This document shows positions 34,152 through 42,061 of a stretch of DNA of 55,039 nucleotides, piece after piece. Each line of letters starts with the position of its first letter. Within the stretch, counting starts at the first letter, position 1. Location of the stretch: positions 1 to 55,039 of the forward strand of contig NZ_ASTG01000027.1 of NCBI RefSeq assembly GCF_000412635.1, read 5' to 3'. The position numbers were made by a program, and so were the translations under genes. The notes under the pieces were generated by a model, which searched no databases, was not told where the DNA came from, and worked only from the letters and a program-made list of their open reading frames with translations. This stretch comes from Sphingobium bisphenolivorans (GTDB taxonomy: Bacteria > Pseudomonadota > Alphaproteobacteria > Sphingomonadales > Sphingomonadaceae).

Positions 34152-34177
34152 GGCTTCAAATCCCAGCTCATGAATTT
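34152..34177. repeat. Copy of a methyltransferase gene 3' end (direct repeat)
   Basis: These 26 bases match 35200-35225, the last codons of the methyltransferase gene, at 22 of 26 positions and in the same orientation. Read leftwards, both encode a M-S-W-x-x-K-P-like ending. The two copies bracket the RES/Xre segment (34208-35070). Confidence 0.6.
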
Positions 34178-34205
34178 AGTATCCAGGAGATATCCGGCTA
34201 GTAGC
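34178..34205. repeat. Dispersed repeat, copy C (inverted)
   Basis: Read on the minus strand: GCTACTAGCCGGATATCTC then CTGGATACT. It keeps the GCTAC...GGATATCT core of copy A at 28281 with a diverged right half. It abuts the methyltransferase-end copy and lies two bases from the RES gene stop. Confidence 0.4.
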
Positions 34206-34207
34206 GG

Positions 34208-34642
34208 TTAAGCTATCAGGCGAGAATCGATCTGGAACGGCTCGTCATGACGAACCGCTACGCGCGCCATATCCGTATGGCGGACATTGATGAGTGCGTT
34301 CCATTCTTGCGGCACCACGACGCTGCGCACCAGTAGCGCCAACTTGTCGCCTGCATCCAGAAAGGCATCGCCTGCAGCCAGGCAGGACACCTCATCGGTC
34401 GGGCTTGGATCAAGCCGGTGAACCATTTCGTCAGGCAGTTCGATGGTCAGCAGCCGCAAGTCGTCGGGTAGCAATTCGGCAGGAAGATCGAGGTGAACCA
34501 GCACTTCCAGCACGGCAAGGCTGGGCGTCGCAGCGGTATAGAGCAAGGGACGACCTGCCGAATTCCAGCGTCCGCCCCACAGGCGAGCACCTTCTCCATC
34601 CAATGCGACATGGGCGGCTTTGCACAGCCGATAGACGATCAC
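34208..34642 (-). CDS. RES-domain toxin (second)
   Basis: A 144-residue RES toxin from GTG 34642, with VYRLCKAAHVALDGEGARLWGG (as VYRLCKAAH and GARLWGGRWNSAGRP), YTAATPSLAVLEVLVHLD, and the Ser-containing VVPQEWNALINVRH. This is the short RES form, unlike the 224-residue toxin at 25025, so the two units are independent. The upstream open frame (to 34762) runs inside the antitoxin gene and is rejected because of the GTGA coupling. Confidence 0.92.
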   Translation of the reverse strand: MIVYRLCKAAHVALDGEGARLWGGRWNSAGRPLLYTAATPSLAVLEVLVHLDLPAELLPDDLRLLTIELPDEMVHRLDPSPTDEVSCLAAGDAFLDAGDKLALLVRSVVVPQEWNALINVRHTDMARVAVRHDEPFQIDSRLIA

Positions 34643-35070
34643 GCAGCGATGCCGTGTGCGATCCGCCCCAGCAGCGCCTCCACCGCGCGGGCACCCTGAT
34701 CGGTGTCCGCCATGGCAAGCGGGGTTTCTCCATCCAGCTGGCGGTTCGACCGGCTGAGCCATGTCTGCGCCTTGTCGTGATTGCCGAAGGTTTCATCGGC
34801 GGCGGCGACAATGCTGACAATGCGCAGCAGGCGATCCGATTCATCCAGCTCAAGCGGCTGGGCGTTCTTCTTGCGGCGATTGAACGTCCGCAGGTTCAGC
34901 ACCTTTGGATCAAGCGCATTGAAGCTGATGCCGGAGGTGGTGAGGAAATGATCCACGGCCTGCGTCGGCACGCCGCGCCGTATGAGGCGAATAAGGTCAC
35001 GCTCATTGTGCAGCGGGCCGATGACCGGCTCGCCGCCGAGAAGCTGCTGTATTCGTCCTACCGCTGACAT
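34639..35070 (-). CDS. Xre/ParS-type antitoxin (second)
   Basis: A 143-residue antitoxin partner of the short RES toxin. It contains LIRLIRRGVPTQAVDHFL, DPKVLNLRTFNRRKK and the C-terminal MbcA/ParS toxin-binding part NHDKAQTWLSRSNRQLDG with ETPLAMADTDQGARAVEALL. The start at 35070 begins the conserved MSAVGRIQQLLGG; the frame is open to 35196 but that part is not conserved in appearance. GTGA overlap with the toxin. Confidence 0.92.
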   Translation of the reverse strand: MSAVGRIQQLLGGEPVIGPLHNERDLIRLIRRGVPTQAVDHFLTTSGISFNALDPKVLNLRTFNRRKKNAQPLELDESDRLLRIVSIVAAADETFGNHDKAQTWLSRSNRQLDGETPLAMADTDQGARAVEALLGRIAHGIAA

Positions 35071-35192
35071 TTTCGGCCCTTGCAATTTGCCGGAAGAAAG
35101 AAGGCATTTTGTAAATAGGGTGAAGGCCGGTGTTCTGCAACTGGTAAGCGCGCAATCCTCTTTAAGACGATCCGAAACTTCGCGATCTGCCC

Positions 35193-36113
35193 TCAAAGCG
35201 GCTTGAAGCCCCAGCTCATGAAATTACCGACATTGACGGGCAGCCGGTGGCGATCGAGCCATGATCCGTGCAGCAGGCGGGTCAGGGTCTGCTTGATGCC
35301 ATCGGGCATCGGCACCAGCCTCAGCCAATAGCTCGGCCGATAGCTGTTGCGGAAACTCGCACCGCCAACTGCCGTATAGCCGTTGTGCTGAAGCAGGCGC
35401 TTGGCGCTTGTTGCCGAGAATAGCTGCATATGTTCGATATCGACGATCGGGGAGCGCCGCCCCAGAAGGCGGTTGAGCCAGGCGCGCCGGTCATGCGTCA
35501 CGCCTACGAACACGCCGCCGGGCCTGAGCAGGCGATAGGCCGAGGCGACCAGTGCGCCGGGGTCCTGCACATGCTCCAGCGTCATGAAGCAACAGATGAG
35601 GTCGAAGCTTTCCGGTGCGAAGTCGGCTTCCTCGAAGATGCCCTCGCGGATCCAGGGCTGGCGATGCGCGGGCGCGGCGGCGATGGCGGCGCTGGATGGC
35701 TCGACGCCGATGAGGTCCGCAAAGCCGAAGCCCTTCAGCCGTTCGAGGAACGCGCCGGTTCCGGTCCCGATCTCCAGGGCGGCCCCCCTCCCCTTCAGCT
35801 GCCCAAGCACCGGCCCCAGCGCGCCGGCATAGGCCTCGGCGGCGTCTTCGGCCTCCTCCGCGCTGTCATAATCGGCGGCATGATAGCTCACGGCGAGCGA
35901 CGCCACGCTGGGCGGGCGGTCCACATAGGCGAGGTCGCATGAGCGGCAGCGGACCATCGCATGGCTCATATATTCCGGTACTTTGCGGGAGGCGAAGCTG
36001 GACGCGCTGACCCGGCTTTCATCGCGCGTGTCGGATAGGAAAGGCTCCGCCTGATCGGCGCCCGCTCCGCAAAGCGGACAGGCGCGTACGGAAGTGACGG
36101 GATCATGCTTCAT
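35193..36113 (-). CDS. SAM-dependent methyltransferase with N-terminal zinc ribbon
   Basis: A 306-residue class I methyltransferase. Four cysteines at about 12, 15, 56 and 59 (CPLCG and CRSCD) form a zinc ribbon. The SAM motif ALEIGTGTGAF is at about 112, with LICCFMTLEHVQDP as motif II/IV and LLRPGGVFVGVTHD after it. This layout is shared with sugar C-methyltransferases and other surface-glycan methyltransferases. The ATG at 36113 is taken; the open upstream part overlaps the divergent transketolase gene. Its 3' end is the sequence duplicated at 34152. It is divergent from the CDP-sugar operon (63-bp gap), so it may act on the same sugar. Confidence 0.85.
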   Translation of the reverse strand: MKHDPVTSVRACPLCGAGADQAEPFLSDTRDESRVSASSFASRKVPEYMSHAMVRCRSCDLAYVDRPPSVASLAVSYHAADYDSAEEAEDAAEAYAGALGPVLGQLKGRGAALEIGTGTGAFLERLKGFGFADLIGVEPSSAAIAAAPAHRQPWIREGIFEEADFAPESFDLICCFMTLEHVQDPGALVASAYRLLRPGGVFVGVTHDRRAWLNRLLGRRSPIVDIEHMQLFSATSAKRLLQHNGYTAVGGASFRNSYRPSYWLRLVPMPDGIKQTLTRLLHGSWLDRHRLPVNVGNFMSWGFKPL

Positions 36114-36176
36114 CAGGACCACGCTAGATTGGCTTGGTTGAATAAATCTTAACCATATGTCACGATTTTCGCACCT

Positions 36177-37043
36177 ATGATCGAAGCGCCCCTTGTCGCG
36201 GCCGAGCCGCAGGACACCCATCCGCTGGCCCGGCGTATCCGGGGGCAAGCCCTGCGCATGGTCACGCGGGCGAAGGCCTCGCATATCGGGTCGGCGCTGT
36301 CGATCGCCGATATCATGGCGGTGCTCTACGGGCGGGCGCTACGGGTCAGTCCTGCCGCGCCGGACCATCCTGAGCGGGACCGATTCATCCTATCCAAGGG
36401 CCATGCCTGCGTCGCCGTCTATGCGGCGCTTGGTGAAACCGGCTTTATCGATCGCGCGCTGCTGGAAACCTATGGCACCGACGGGTCGATGCTGATGGCG
36501 CATATCAGCCACAAGGTTCCCGGCGCCGAATTTTCCACCGGCGCACTGGGCCATGGCCTGCCCTTTGGCACCGGCAAGGCGCTGGCTGCGAAGCGGCGGG
36601 GGCATGTCTGGCGCACGGTGGTGCTGACCAGCGATGGCGAATGGGGTGAGGGCAGCAATTGGGAGGCGGCGTTGTTCGCCGCGCATCACGGGCTCGATAA
36701 TCTCGTCTGCATTCTCGATTATAACAAGCTGCAGAGCCTCAAGAGCGTGGACGAGACGCTGAGGCTGGAGCCGCTTCATTCCAAGTTCGAAGCCTTTGGC
36801 TGGGCGGTGCGCGAGGTCGACGGCCATGACCATGCCGCCTTGATCGACGCGCTGGAGGGCGCGCCGTGGGAGCCGGGCAGGCCGATGATGCTGATTGCGC
36901 ACACGACCAAGGGCAAGGGCGTGAGCTTCATGGAGAACAGGGTGGAGTGGCATTATCGCAACCCAACCCCTGAACTGCTGGAACAGGCGCTGACCGAGAT
37001 CGAGGGGGAAAATGGATGCGAAACGCCTTTATCGAGGAGCTGA
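36177..37043 (+). CDS. Transketolase, N-terminal (TPP-binding) subunit
   Basis: A 288-residue protein equal to the N-terminal third of transketolase. TPP/metal features are FILSKGHACVAVYA, GALGHGLPFGTGKAL and the G-D-G-x-N fold as TSDGEWGEGSNWEA with LDYNKLQ. Split transketolases of this type occur in archaea and in surface-glycan loci. It is the first gene of a nine-gene operon with overlapping ends. Here the partner is the next gene. A role in transferring a two-carbon unit to a sugar nucleotide is an inference from context. Confidence 0.93.
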   Translation: MIEAPLVAAEPQDTHPLARRIRGQALRMVTRAKASHIGSALSIADIMAVLYGRALRVSPAAPDHPERDRFILSKGHACVAVYAALGETGFIDRALLETYGTDGSMLMAHISHKVPGAEFSTGALGHGLPFGTGKALAAKRRGHVWRTVVLTSDGEWGEGSNWEAALFAAHHGLDNLVCILDYNKLQSLKSVDETLRLEPLHSKFEAFGWAVREVDGHDHAALIDALEGAPWEPGRPMMLIAHTTKGKGVSFMENRVEWHYRNPTPELLEQALTEIEGENGCETPLSRS

Positions 37044-37879
37044 CCGCGCTCGCCGAAACCCGCGACAATATCGCGCTGATCGTCGGCGATCTTGGCTATA
37101 GCGTGATCGAGGAATTTGCCGATCGCTTCCCCGACCGCTTCGTCAATGCGGGTGTGGCCGAGCAGAATATGACCGGCCTCGCCGCCGGGATGGCGAGCGA
37201 GGGCTATCATGTCTTCACCTACTCCATCGCCAATTTTCCGACCTTTCGCTGCGCCGAGCAGATCCGCAACGATGTCGACCATCATCGCCTGCCCGTGACC
37301 GTGGTGGCGGTGGGCGGGGGCGTTGCCTATGGCGCGCTCGGCTATTCGCACCATGCCGTGCAGGACTATGCGCTGATGCGGGCAATGCCGAACATGGTGA
37401 TCGCCGCCCCCGGCGATCCGCTGGAAACGCGGGCCTGCCTGCGCTGGCTGGTGGACAATCCCGGTCCCTCCTATCTGCGCCTTGGCAAGGCGGGGGAACC
37501 ACGCTTTCATGAGAGCCTGCCCGAGGTTGCGCCGGGCCGCTGGGTTCCGGTGCGTGAGGGGACCAGCGATGCAATCATGCTCTCCACCGGGGCTGCGCTG
37601 GGCGCGGCGATCGCGCGGGCGGAAGGCCGCGCCGTCTGGTCGCTGCCGCTCTGGAGCATGGCGGCCAAGTCCGACCAGCCCGCTCAACTGGCAAGGCATG
37701 GCCGGATCACCACGTTGGAGGATCATCTGGCCGACGGCGGTTTTGGGTCCTGGCTGACCGAAGCGGTGGCGGGCACCCCGGCTGCCGCCCGCATCGAGCC
37801 AATCGCGCTGTCACCGGAGATTTGCGACTTGGTCGCCGCTCAGCCCACGCTCAACCGCCTTGGGGGCCTCACCCTCTAA
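37016..37879 (+). CDS. Transketolase, C-terminal subunit
   Basis: A 287-residue protein equal to the middle and C-terminal parts of transketolase. It contains the pyrimidine-binding glutamate in VNAGVAEQNMTGLAAGMA, HHAVQDYALMRAMPNM, and the C-terminal domain with LEDHLADGGFGSWLTE. It has a strong ribosome site (GAGGGGGAA) and overlaps the first subunit by 28 bp, so the two are produced together. It is followed 37 bp later by rfbF. Confidence 0.93.
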   Translation: MRNAFIEELTALAETRDNIALIVGDLGYSVIEEFADRFPDRFVNAGVAEQNMTGLAAGMASEGYHVFTYSIANFPTFRCAEQIRNDVDHHRLPVTVVAVGGGVAYGALGYSHHAVQDYALMRAMPNMVIAAPGDPLETRACLRWLVDNPGPSYLRLGKAGEPRFHESLPEVAPGRWVPVREGTSDAIMLSTGAALGAAIARAEGRAVWSLPLWSMAAKSDQPAQLARHGRITTLEDHLADGGFGSWLTEAVAGTPAAARIEPIALSPEICDLVAAQPTLNRLGGLTL

Positions 37880-37916
37880 CGCTTTCTTTACCATGCCTGT
37901 TCATAGGATATGACCC

Positions 37917-38693
37917 ATGAAAGCGATCATCCTTGCAGGGGGCCTTGGCACCCGCCTCGCCGAAGAAACCTCGGTCAGGCCCAAGCCCATGGTGGAAATC
38001 GGCGGCAAGCCGATCCTGTGGCATATCATGAAGATCTATGCCCAGCATGGCGTCGACGAGTTCATCGTGTGCCTTGGCTACAAGGGCTACATGATCAAGG
38101 AATATTTCTTCAACTACGCCCTCCACATGTCGGACGTGACGATCGACCTGCGGCGCGGCACGACCGACGTGCATCGCAACGCCTGCGAGGACTGGAAAAT
38201 CTCCCTGATCGACACCGGCGCGGAGACGATGACCGGCGGCCGTTTGCGGCAGGCGATGCACTATCTGGGCGATGACGAGGATTTCTGCCTGACCTATGGC
38301 GATGGCGTCAGCGATCTCAATGTCGGCGCGGCGATCGACTTCCACCGCTCGCATGGCCGCAAGGCGACCGTGACGGCGGTGCGCCCTGCGAGCCGCTACG
38401 GCCAACTCGACCTTGATGGCGACCGCGTCGCTGCCTTTGCCGAAAAGCCGGTGGAGGAAGGGGGCTGGATCAATGGCGGCTTCTTCGTCCTCAACCGCTC
38501 GATCGGCAATTATCTCGGCAATAGCGACGCCTGCGTCTGGGAGCGCGAGCCGCTGGAAGGCCTCGCTGCTGACGGCGAGCTGCGCTCCTTCTTCCATAAC
38601 GGCTTCTGGCAGCCGATGGACACGTTGCGCGACCGGCAGATGCTCGAAGGCATGTGGGAGCGGCAAGAGGCACCATGGAAGACCTGGCACTGA
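37917..38693 (+). CDS. rfbF: Glucose-1-phosphate cytidylyltransferase
   Basis: Makes CDP-glucose from CTP and glucose-1-phosphate. The 258-residue protein has AGGLGTRLAEETS, RPKPMVEIGGKPILWHIMK, the LTYGDGVSDLN metal loop and INGGFFVLN. Length matches RfbF (257). It is the entry to the CDP-deoxy-sugar line. rfbG overlaps its 3' end by 19 bp. Confidence 0.97.
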   Translation: MKAIILAGGLGTRLAEETSVRPKPMVEIGGKPILWHIMKIYAQHGVDEFIVCLGYKGYMIKEYFFNYALHMSDVTIDLRRGTTDVHRNACEDWKISLIDTGAETMTGGRLRQAMHYLGDDEDFCLTYGDGVSDLNVGAAIDFHRSHGRKATVTAVRPASRYGQLDLDGDRVAAFAEKPVEEGGWINGGFFVLNRSIGNYLGNSDACVWEREPLEGLAADGELRSFFHNGFWQPMDTLRDRQMLEGMWERQEAPWKTWH

Positions 38694-39769
38694 AGCGGCG
38701 CAACGCGCGGGCGGTTAAGCCCGACCCTGCCTTCTGGGGCGGGCGGCGCGTGCTGGTGACGGGACATACGGGCTTCAAGGGTAGCTGGCTGCTGGTGATG
38801 CTCGACGCGCTAGGCGCGCAGGTTACGGGGCTGGCTTTGGCGCCTGACACCGTACCCGCGATGTTCGATGTAATCGGCGGCCCGGCGCTCTGCGACCATC
38901 ATGTCGCTGACATCGGCGATGCCGCCGCTGTCGAGGCGATCTTTGCACGGGCAGAACCGGAAATCGTCCTGCATCTCGCCGCTCAGCCGCTGGTGCGCGC
39001 ATCCTATGCCGACCCGCTCGGCACCTATCGCACCAATGTCATGGGCACGGCCCATGTCCTGGAAGCATGCCGTAAGACGCCTTCGGTTCGCACCATCGTC
39101 TCGGTCACCACTGACAAATGCTATGCCAATGACGGCCGCACCGAGGGCTATCGCGAGGATGCCCCGCTCGGCGGCCATGACCCCTATTCCAACAGCAAGG
39201 CCTGCGCCGAGCTGGTGAGCGCCTGTTGGCGCGACAGCTTCCTGATGGAACGGGGCATCGGCCTTGCCACGGCGCGGGCCGGCAATGTCATCGGCGGGGG
39301 CGACTGGTCGGCCGACCGTCTGGTGCCCGACGCGGTTCGCGCCTTTTCAGAAGGCCGTGCGCTTGAAATCCGCAACCCTGACGCCGTGCGCCCCTGGCAG
39401 CATGTGCTGGAGCCGCTGACCGGCTATCTGCTGCTGGCAGAGGCCCTGGCCGCCGATCCGGCGCGCTTCGCCAAGGGGTGGAATTTCGGCCCTGCGCCCG
39501 CCGACATGGCGAGCGTTCGCGAGGTGATTGACCTGCTGGTGGCTCATTGGGGCGTTACCCAGCCCTGGGAAAAGCAGCTTGGGCAGCATCCGCATGAGGC
39601 CGCGATGCTAACGCTCGATTCCTCGGCTGTGGCGGACGCGCTGGGCTGGCGTCCGCGCCTGTCACTGGACGAGGCGCTGGCGCTGACGGCTCACTGGTAT
39701 CGCGCTGACGACAAGCGCGCCGCGACCCGCGCCCAAGCGGAGGATTTTCTCGCCATGGTGCCGGCATGA
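38675..39769 (+). CDS. rfbG: CDP-glucose 4,6-dehydratase
   Basis: Gives CDP-4-keto-6-deoxyglucose, the parent of CDP-linked dideoxy and branched sugars. The 364-residue protein has the NAD loop VTGHTGFKGSWL, LHLAAQPLVRASY, SVTTDKCYAN (the catalytic Thr-Asp-Lys), Y-x3-K in PYSNSKACAE and ARAGNVIGGGDW. The ATG at 38675 has GAGG upstream. No rfbH (3-dehydratase) gene follows, so the 3-hydroxyl is probably kept. Confidence 0.96.
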   Translation: MEDLALKRRNARAVKPDPAFWGGRRVLVTGHTGFKGSWLLVMLDALGAQVTGLALAPDTVPAMFDVIGGPALCDHHVADIGDAAAVEAIFARAEPEIVLHLAAQPLVRASYADPLGTYRTNVMGTAHVLEACRKTPSVRTIVSVTTDKCYANDGRTEGYREDAPLGGHDPYSNSKACAELVSACWRDSFLMERGIGLATARAGNVIGGGDWSADRLVPDAVRAFSEGRALEIRNPDAVRPWQHVLEPLTGYLLLAEALAADPARFAKGWNFGPAPADMASVREVIDLLVAHWGVTQPWEKQLGQHPHEAAMLTLDSSAVADALGWRPRLSLDEALALTAHWYRADDKRAATRAQAEDFLAMVPA

Positions 39770-40680
39770 GCCGCATTCTCGTCACCGGCGCGGGCGGCTT
39801 TGTCGGCGCGGCTGTCGCCGATCTCGCTGCGCGGCAGGGCCATCAGGTGACCGCGCTGGTGCGCAATCCGTCCTCGCCGCGCGTCGTGGCGCTGGGGGGA
39901 CGCTGCGCCATCGCACTCGCCGATCTGGCCGATAGCGCGGCGGGCAGCGCGGCACTGGCTGAGGCGCGGCCCGACATCATCATCCATTCCGCCTGGGAAG
40001 GCGTTGGCGGCGCGGCCCGGGCGGGCGACGTCCAGCTCGACAATATCCGCACCACCGTCGCGCTGCTCGACGCCGGAATTGCGGCGGGGGCACGCCGCTT
40101 CATCGGCATCGGCAGCCAAGCCGAATATGGCCGGCACGACCGCCGCATCGACGAAAGCGCCGCGACCGAGCCGTTTCTGCTCTATGGCGCGGCCAAGCTC
40201 TCCGCCTGCCACCTGACGCGCCAGCGCGCGAGCGAGGCGGGGATCGGCTTTGCCTGGCTGCGGCTTTTCTCGCCCTATGGTCCCGGCGACAACCCCAACT
40301 GGCTGATCCCTTCGGTCGCCGCGCAGATCCTCGCCGGCCAACCGCCGCGCACCAGCGCCGGCACGCAGAAATGGGACTATCTCCACATCATCGATTGCGC
40401 GCAGGGGGTTTTGGCTGCCGCGCTGACCGACAGCGCGCAAGGTGTCTTCAACCTGTCGAGCGGCCGCGCCGTCACCGTGCGCTCGATCGTCGAGCGTATC
40501 CGCGACCTCGCCAGTCCGGGCCTGCCGCTCACCTTCGGCGATATCCCCTTCGGTCCCAACCAGATCATGCATCTGGAAGGGGATTGCAGCCGCCTAACCG
40601 CCGCGACGGGTTGGAGCCCAAGCATCGCGATCGAGGATGGGCTTGCCACCGTGGTCGACGCGTTGAGGCAGGCGGCATGA
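39766..40680 (+). CDS. NAD-dependent sugar-nucleotide reductase/epimerase
   Basis: A 304-residue extended SDR with VTGAGGFVGAAV at the N-terminus, IGSQAEYGRHD (family S/T...Y region), Y-x3-K in LYGAAKLSACH and RLFSPYGPGDNPNW. This is the general pattern of CDP-abequose/paratose-type 4-reductases. It overlaps rfbG by ATGA, so the likely substrate is a CDP-4-keto-6-deoxy sugar or a transketolase-modified form of it. The exact stereochemistry cannot be told. Confidence 0.88.
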   Translation: MSRILVTGAGGFVGAAVADLAARQGHQVTALVRNPSSPRVVALGGRCAIALADLADSAAGSAALAEARPDIIIHSAWEGVGGAARAGDVQLDNIRTTVALLDAGIAAGARRFIGIGSQAEYGRHDRRIDESAATEPFLLYGAAKLSACHLTRQRASEAGIGFAWLRLFSPYGPGDNPNWLIPSVAAQILAGQPPRTSAGTQKWDYLHIIDCAQGVLAAALTDSAQGVFNLSSGRAVTVRSIVERIRDLASPGLPLTFGDIPFGPNQIMHLEGDCSRLTAATGWSPSIAIEDGLATVVDALRQAA

Positions 40681-41063
40681 GCGCGCCCGCTCTCGACCGC
40701 CGGTTCTTTGGCTTCCTCGTCGCGGGCGGGATCAATACGCTGTTCGGCTATGCGGTCTATGGCGGGCAGGTGCTGCTGGGCGTCGTTCCGCATATCGCCG
40801 TGACCGTCAGCACCGTGGCGGGCGTGCTGTTCAATTTCCTGACGACCAGCGCCGTGTTCAAGTCACGAGACCTGCGCAAATTGCCGCGTTTCCTCGCCGT
40901 CTATGGTGTGATGCTGAGCCTCAACATCCTGTTGCTCGACCTCCTCATGCGTGCGGGGCTGGGGCCTCTGCTCGCCCAGGCGGTCATCCTGCCAATCTTC
41001 GCCCTCACCTTCCTTGCCATGCGCCGCTTCGTGTTCGCGGCCTCGCCGGAGCAGACATCATGA
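40677..41063 (+). CDS. GtrA-family membrane protein
   Basis: A 128-residue protein with four predicted membrane helices (starting FFGFLVAGGINTLFGYAVYG, then VVPHIAVTVSTVAGVLFNFL), including the family FNF-x-TTSAVFKS region. GtrA proteins are thought to flip polyprenyl-linked sugars across the inner membrane together with a GtrB-type transferase, which is the next gene. It overlaps both neighbours by four bases. Confidence 0.93.
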   Translation: MSAPALDRRFFGFLVAGGINTLFGYAVYGGQVLLGVVPHIAVTVSTVAGVLFNFLTTSAVFKSRDLRKLPRFLAVYGVMLSLNILLLDLLMRAGLGPLLAQAVILPIFALTFLAMRRFVFAASPEQTS

Positions 41064-42061
41064 AGACCATTTCCATCGTGACGCCCTGCTTCAACGAAGC
41101 GGACAATGTGGAAGCGTGCCGCGATGCCGTCGCCGCACTCTTCGCCCCCGGGGCACCGCTGGAGGGTTATGGCCGCGAGCATATCTTCGCGGACAATGAC
41201 AGCAGCGACGGCACGCAGGACATATTGCGCAGGCTGGCGGCCAGCGACCCTTCGATGAAGGTGATCCTGAACGCCCGAAATTATGGGCCCTTCCGCTCCA
41301 ATTTCAACGCCTTGCGCGCCGCCACTGGCGATGCGGTCGTCGTCTTCCTTCCCGCCGACCTGCAAGACCCGGCGGAGATGATCCCGGAATTTGTGAAGCT
41401 CTGGGAAAGCGGCGTGGAGGTGGTCGCCGGCGCCCGCGTCAACCGGCAGGAAAGCCTGGCGCTGCGCAGCTGCCGCGCGATCTTCTACCGCACCGTGCGG
41501 AGTTTGAGCGACATCGACATCCCGCTGAACGTGGGCGAGTTCCAGCTGCTCGACCGCAAGGTGTGGGAGGCGGTCGTCAGCCATGACGATCATTATCCCT
41601 ACATCCGCGGTATCATCGCCTCGGTCGGCTTCCGCCGCGCCATCGTTCCCTATACCTGGGCGGCGCGGCGTTCGGGCATTTCGAAGAACAACCTGCCCCG
41701 CCTGATCGACCAGGCGCTGAACGGCATTTTCAGCTTCACCAATGTGCCCATGCGGCTGTGCACCTTTGCCGGGGTGGCGATGGCGATACTGTGCATTCTT
41801 TATGCGATCACGTCGGTCGGGCTCTATATCGCGCGGCCCGATCTGGCTCCGCGCGGCACGATGACGCTGATCGTCGCCCTCTTCTTCCTGTCGGGCGTGC
41901 AGCTCGCTTTCATGGGGATATTGGGCGAATATGTGACCTCGATCCACGCGCAGGTCCGCAAGCGGCCCCTCGTCGTCGAACGCGAGCGGATCAACATGGA
42001 GCAGGGCGGCGAACCCCCTGTTCACGCCCTCCAGCGTAAACTGAACGTGGAGGCGGCGTGA
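41060..42061 (+). CDS. GtrB-like polyprenyl-phosphate glycosyltransferase
   Basis: A 333-residue GT2 protein: SIVTPCFNEADNV, FADNDSSDGTQDIL, the DXD-like FLPADLQDPAEM, and two C-terminal membrane helices (FAGVAMAILCILYAITSVGL and TLIVALFFLSGVQLAFMGIL). This is the GtrB/DPM1-like layout of enzymes that put a sugar onto undecaprenyl phosphate. With GtrA and the two following membrane proteins it forms a likely side-branch sugar addition system. Confidence 0.93.
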   Translation: MKTISIVTPCFNEADNVEACRDAVAALFAPGAPLEGYGREHIFADNDSSDGTQDILRRLAASDPSMKVILNARNYGPFRSNFNALRAATGDAVVVFLPADLQDPAEMIPEFVKLWESGVEVVAGARVNRQESLALRSCRAIFYRTVRSLSDIDIPLNVGEFQLLDRKVWEAVVSHDDHYPYIRGIIASVGFRRAIVPYTWAARRSGISKNNLPRLIDQALNGIFSFTNVPMRLCTFAGVAMAILCILYAITSVGLYIARPDLAPRGTMTLIVALFFLSGVQLAFMGILGEYVTSIHAQVRKRPLVVERERINMEQGGEPPVHALQRKLNVEAA

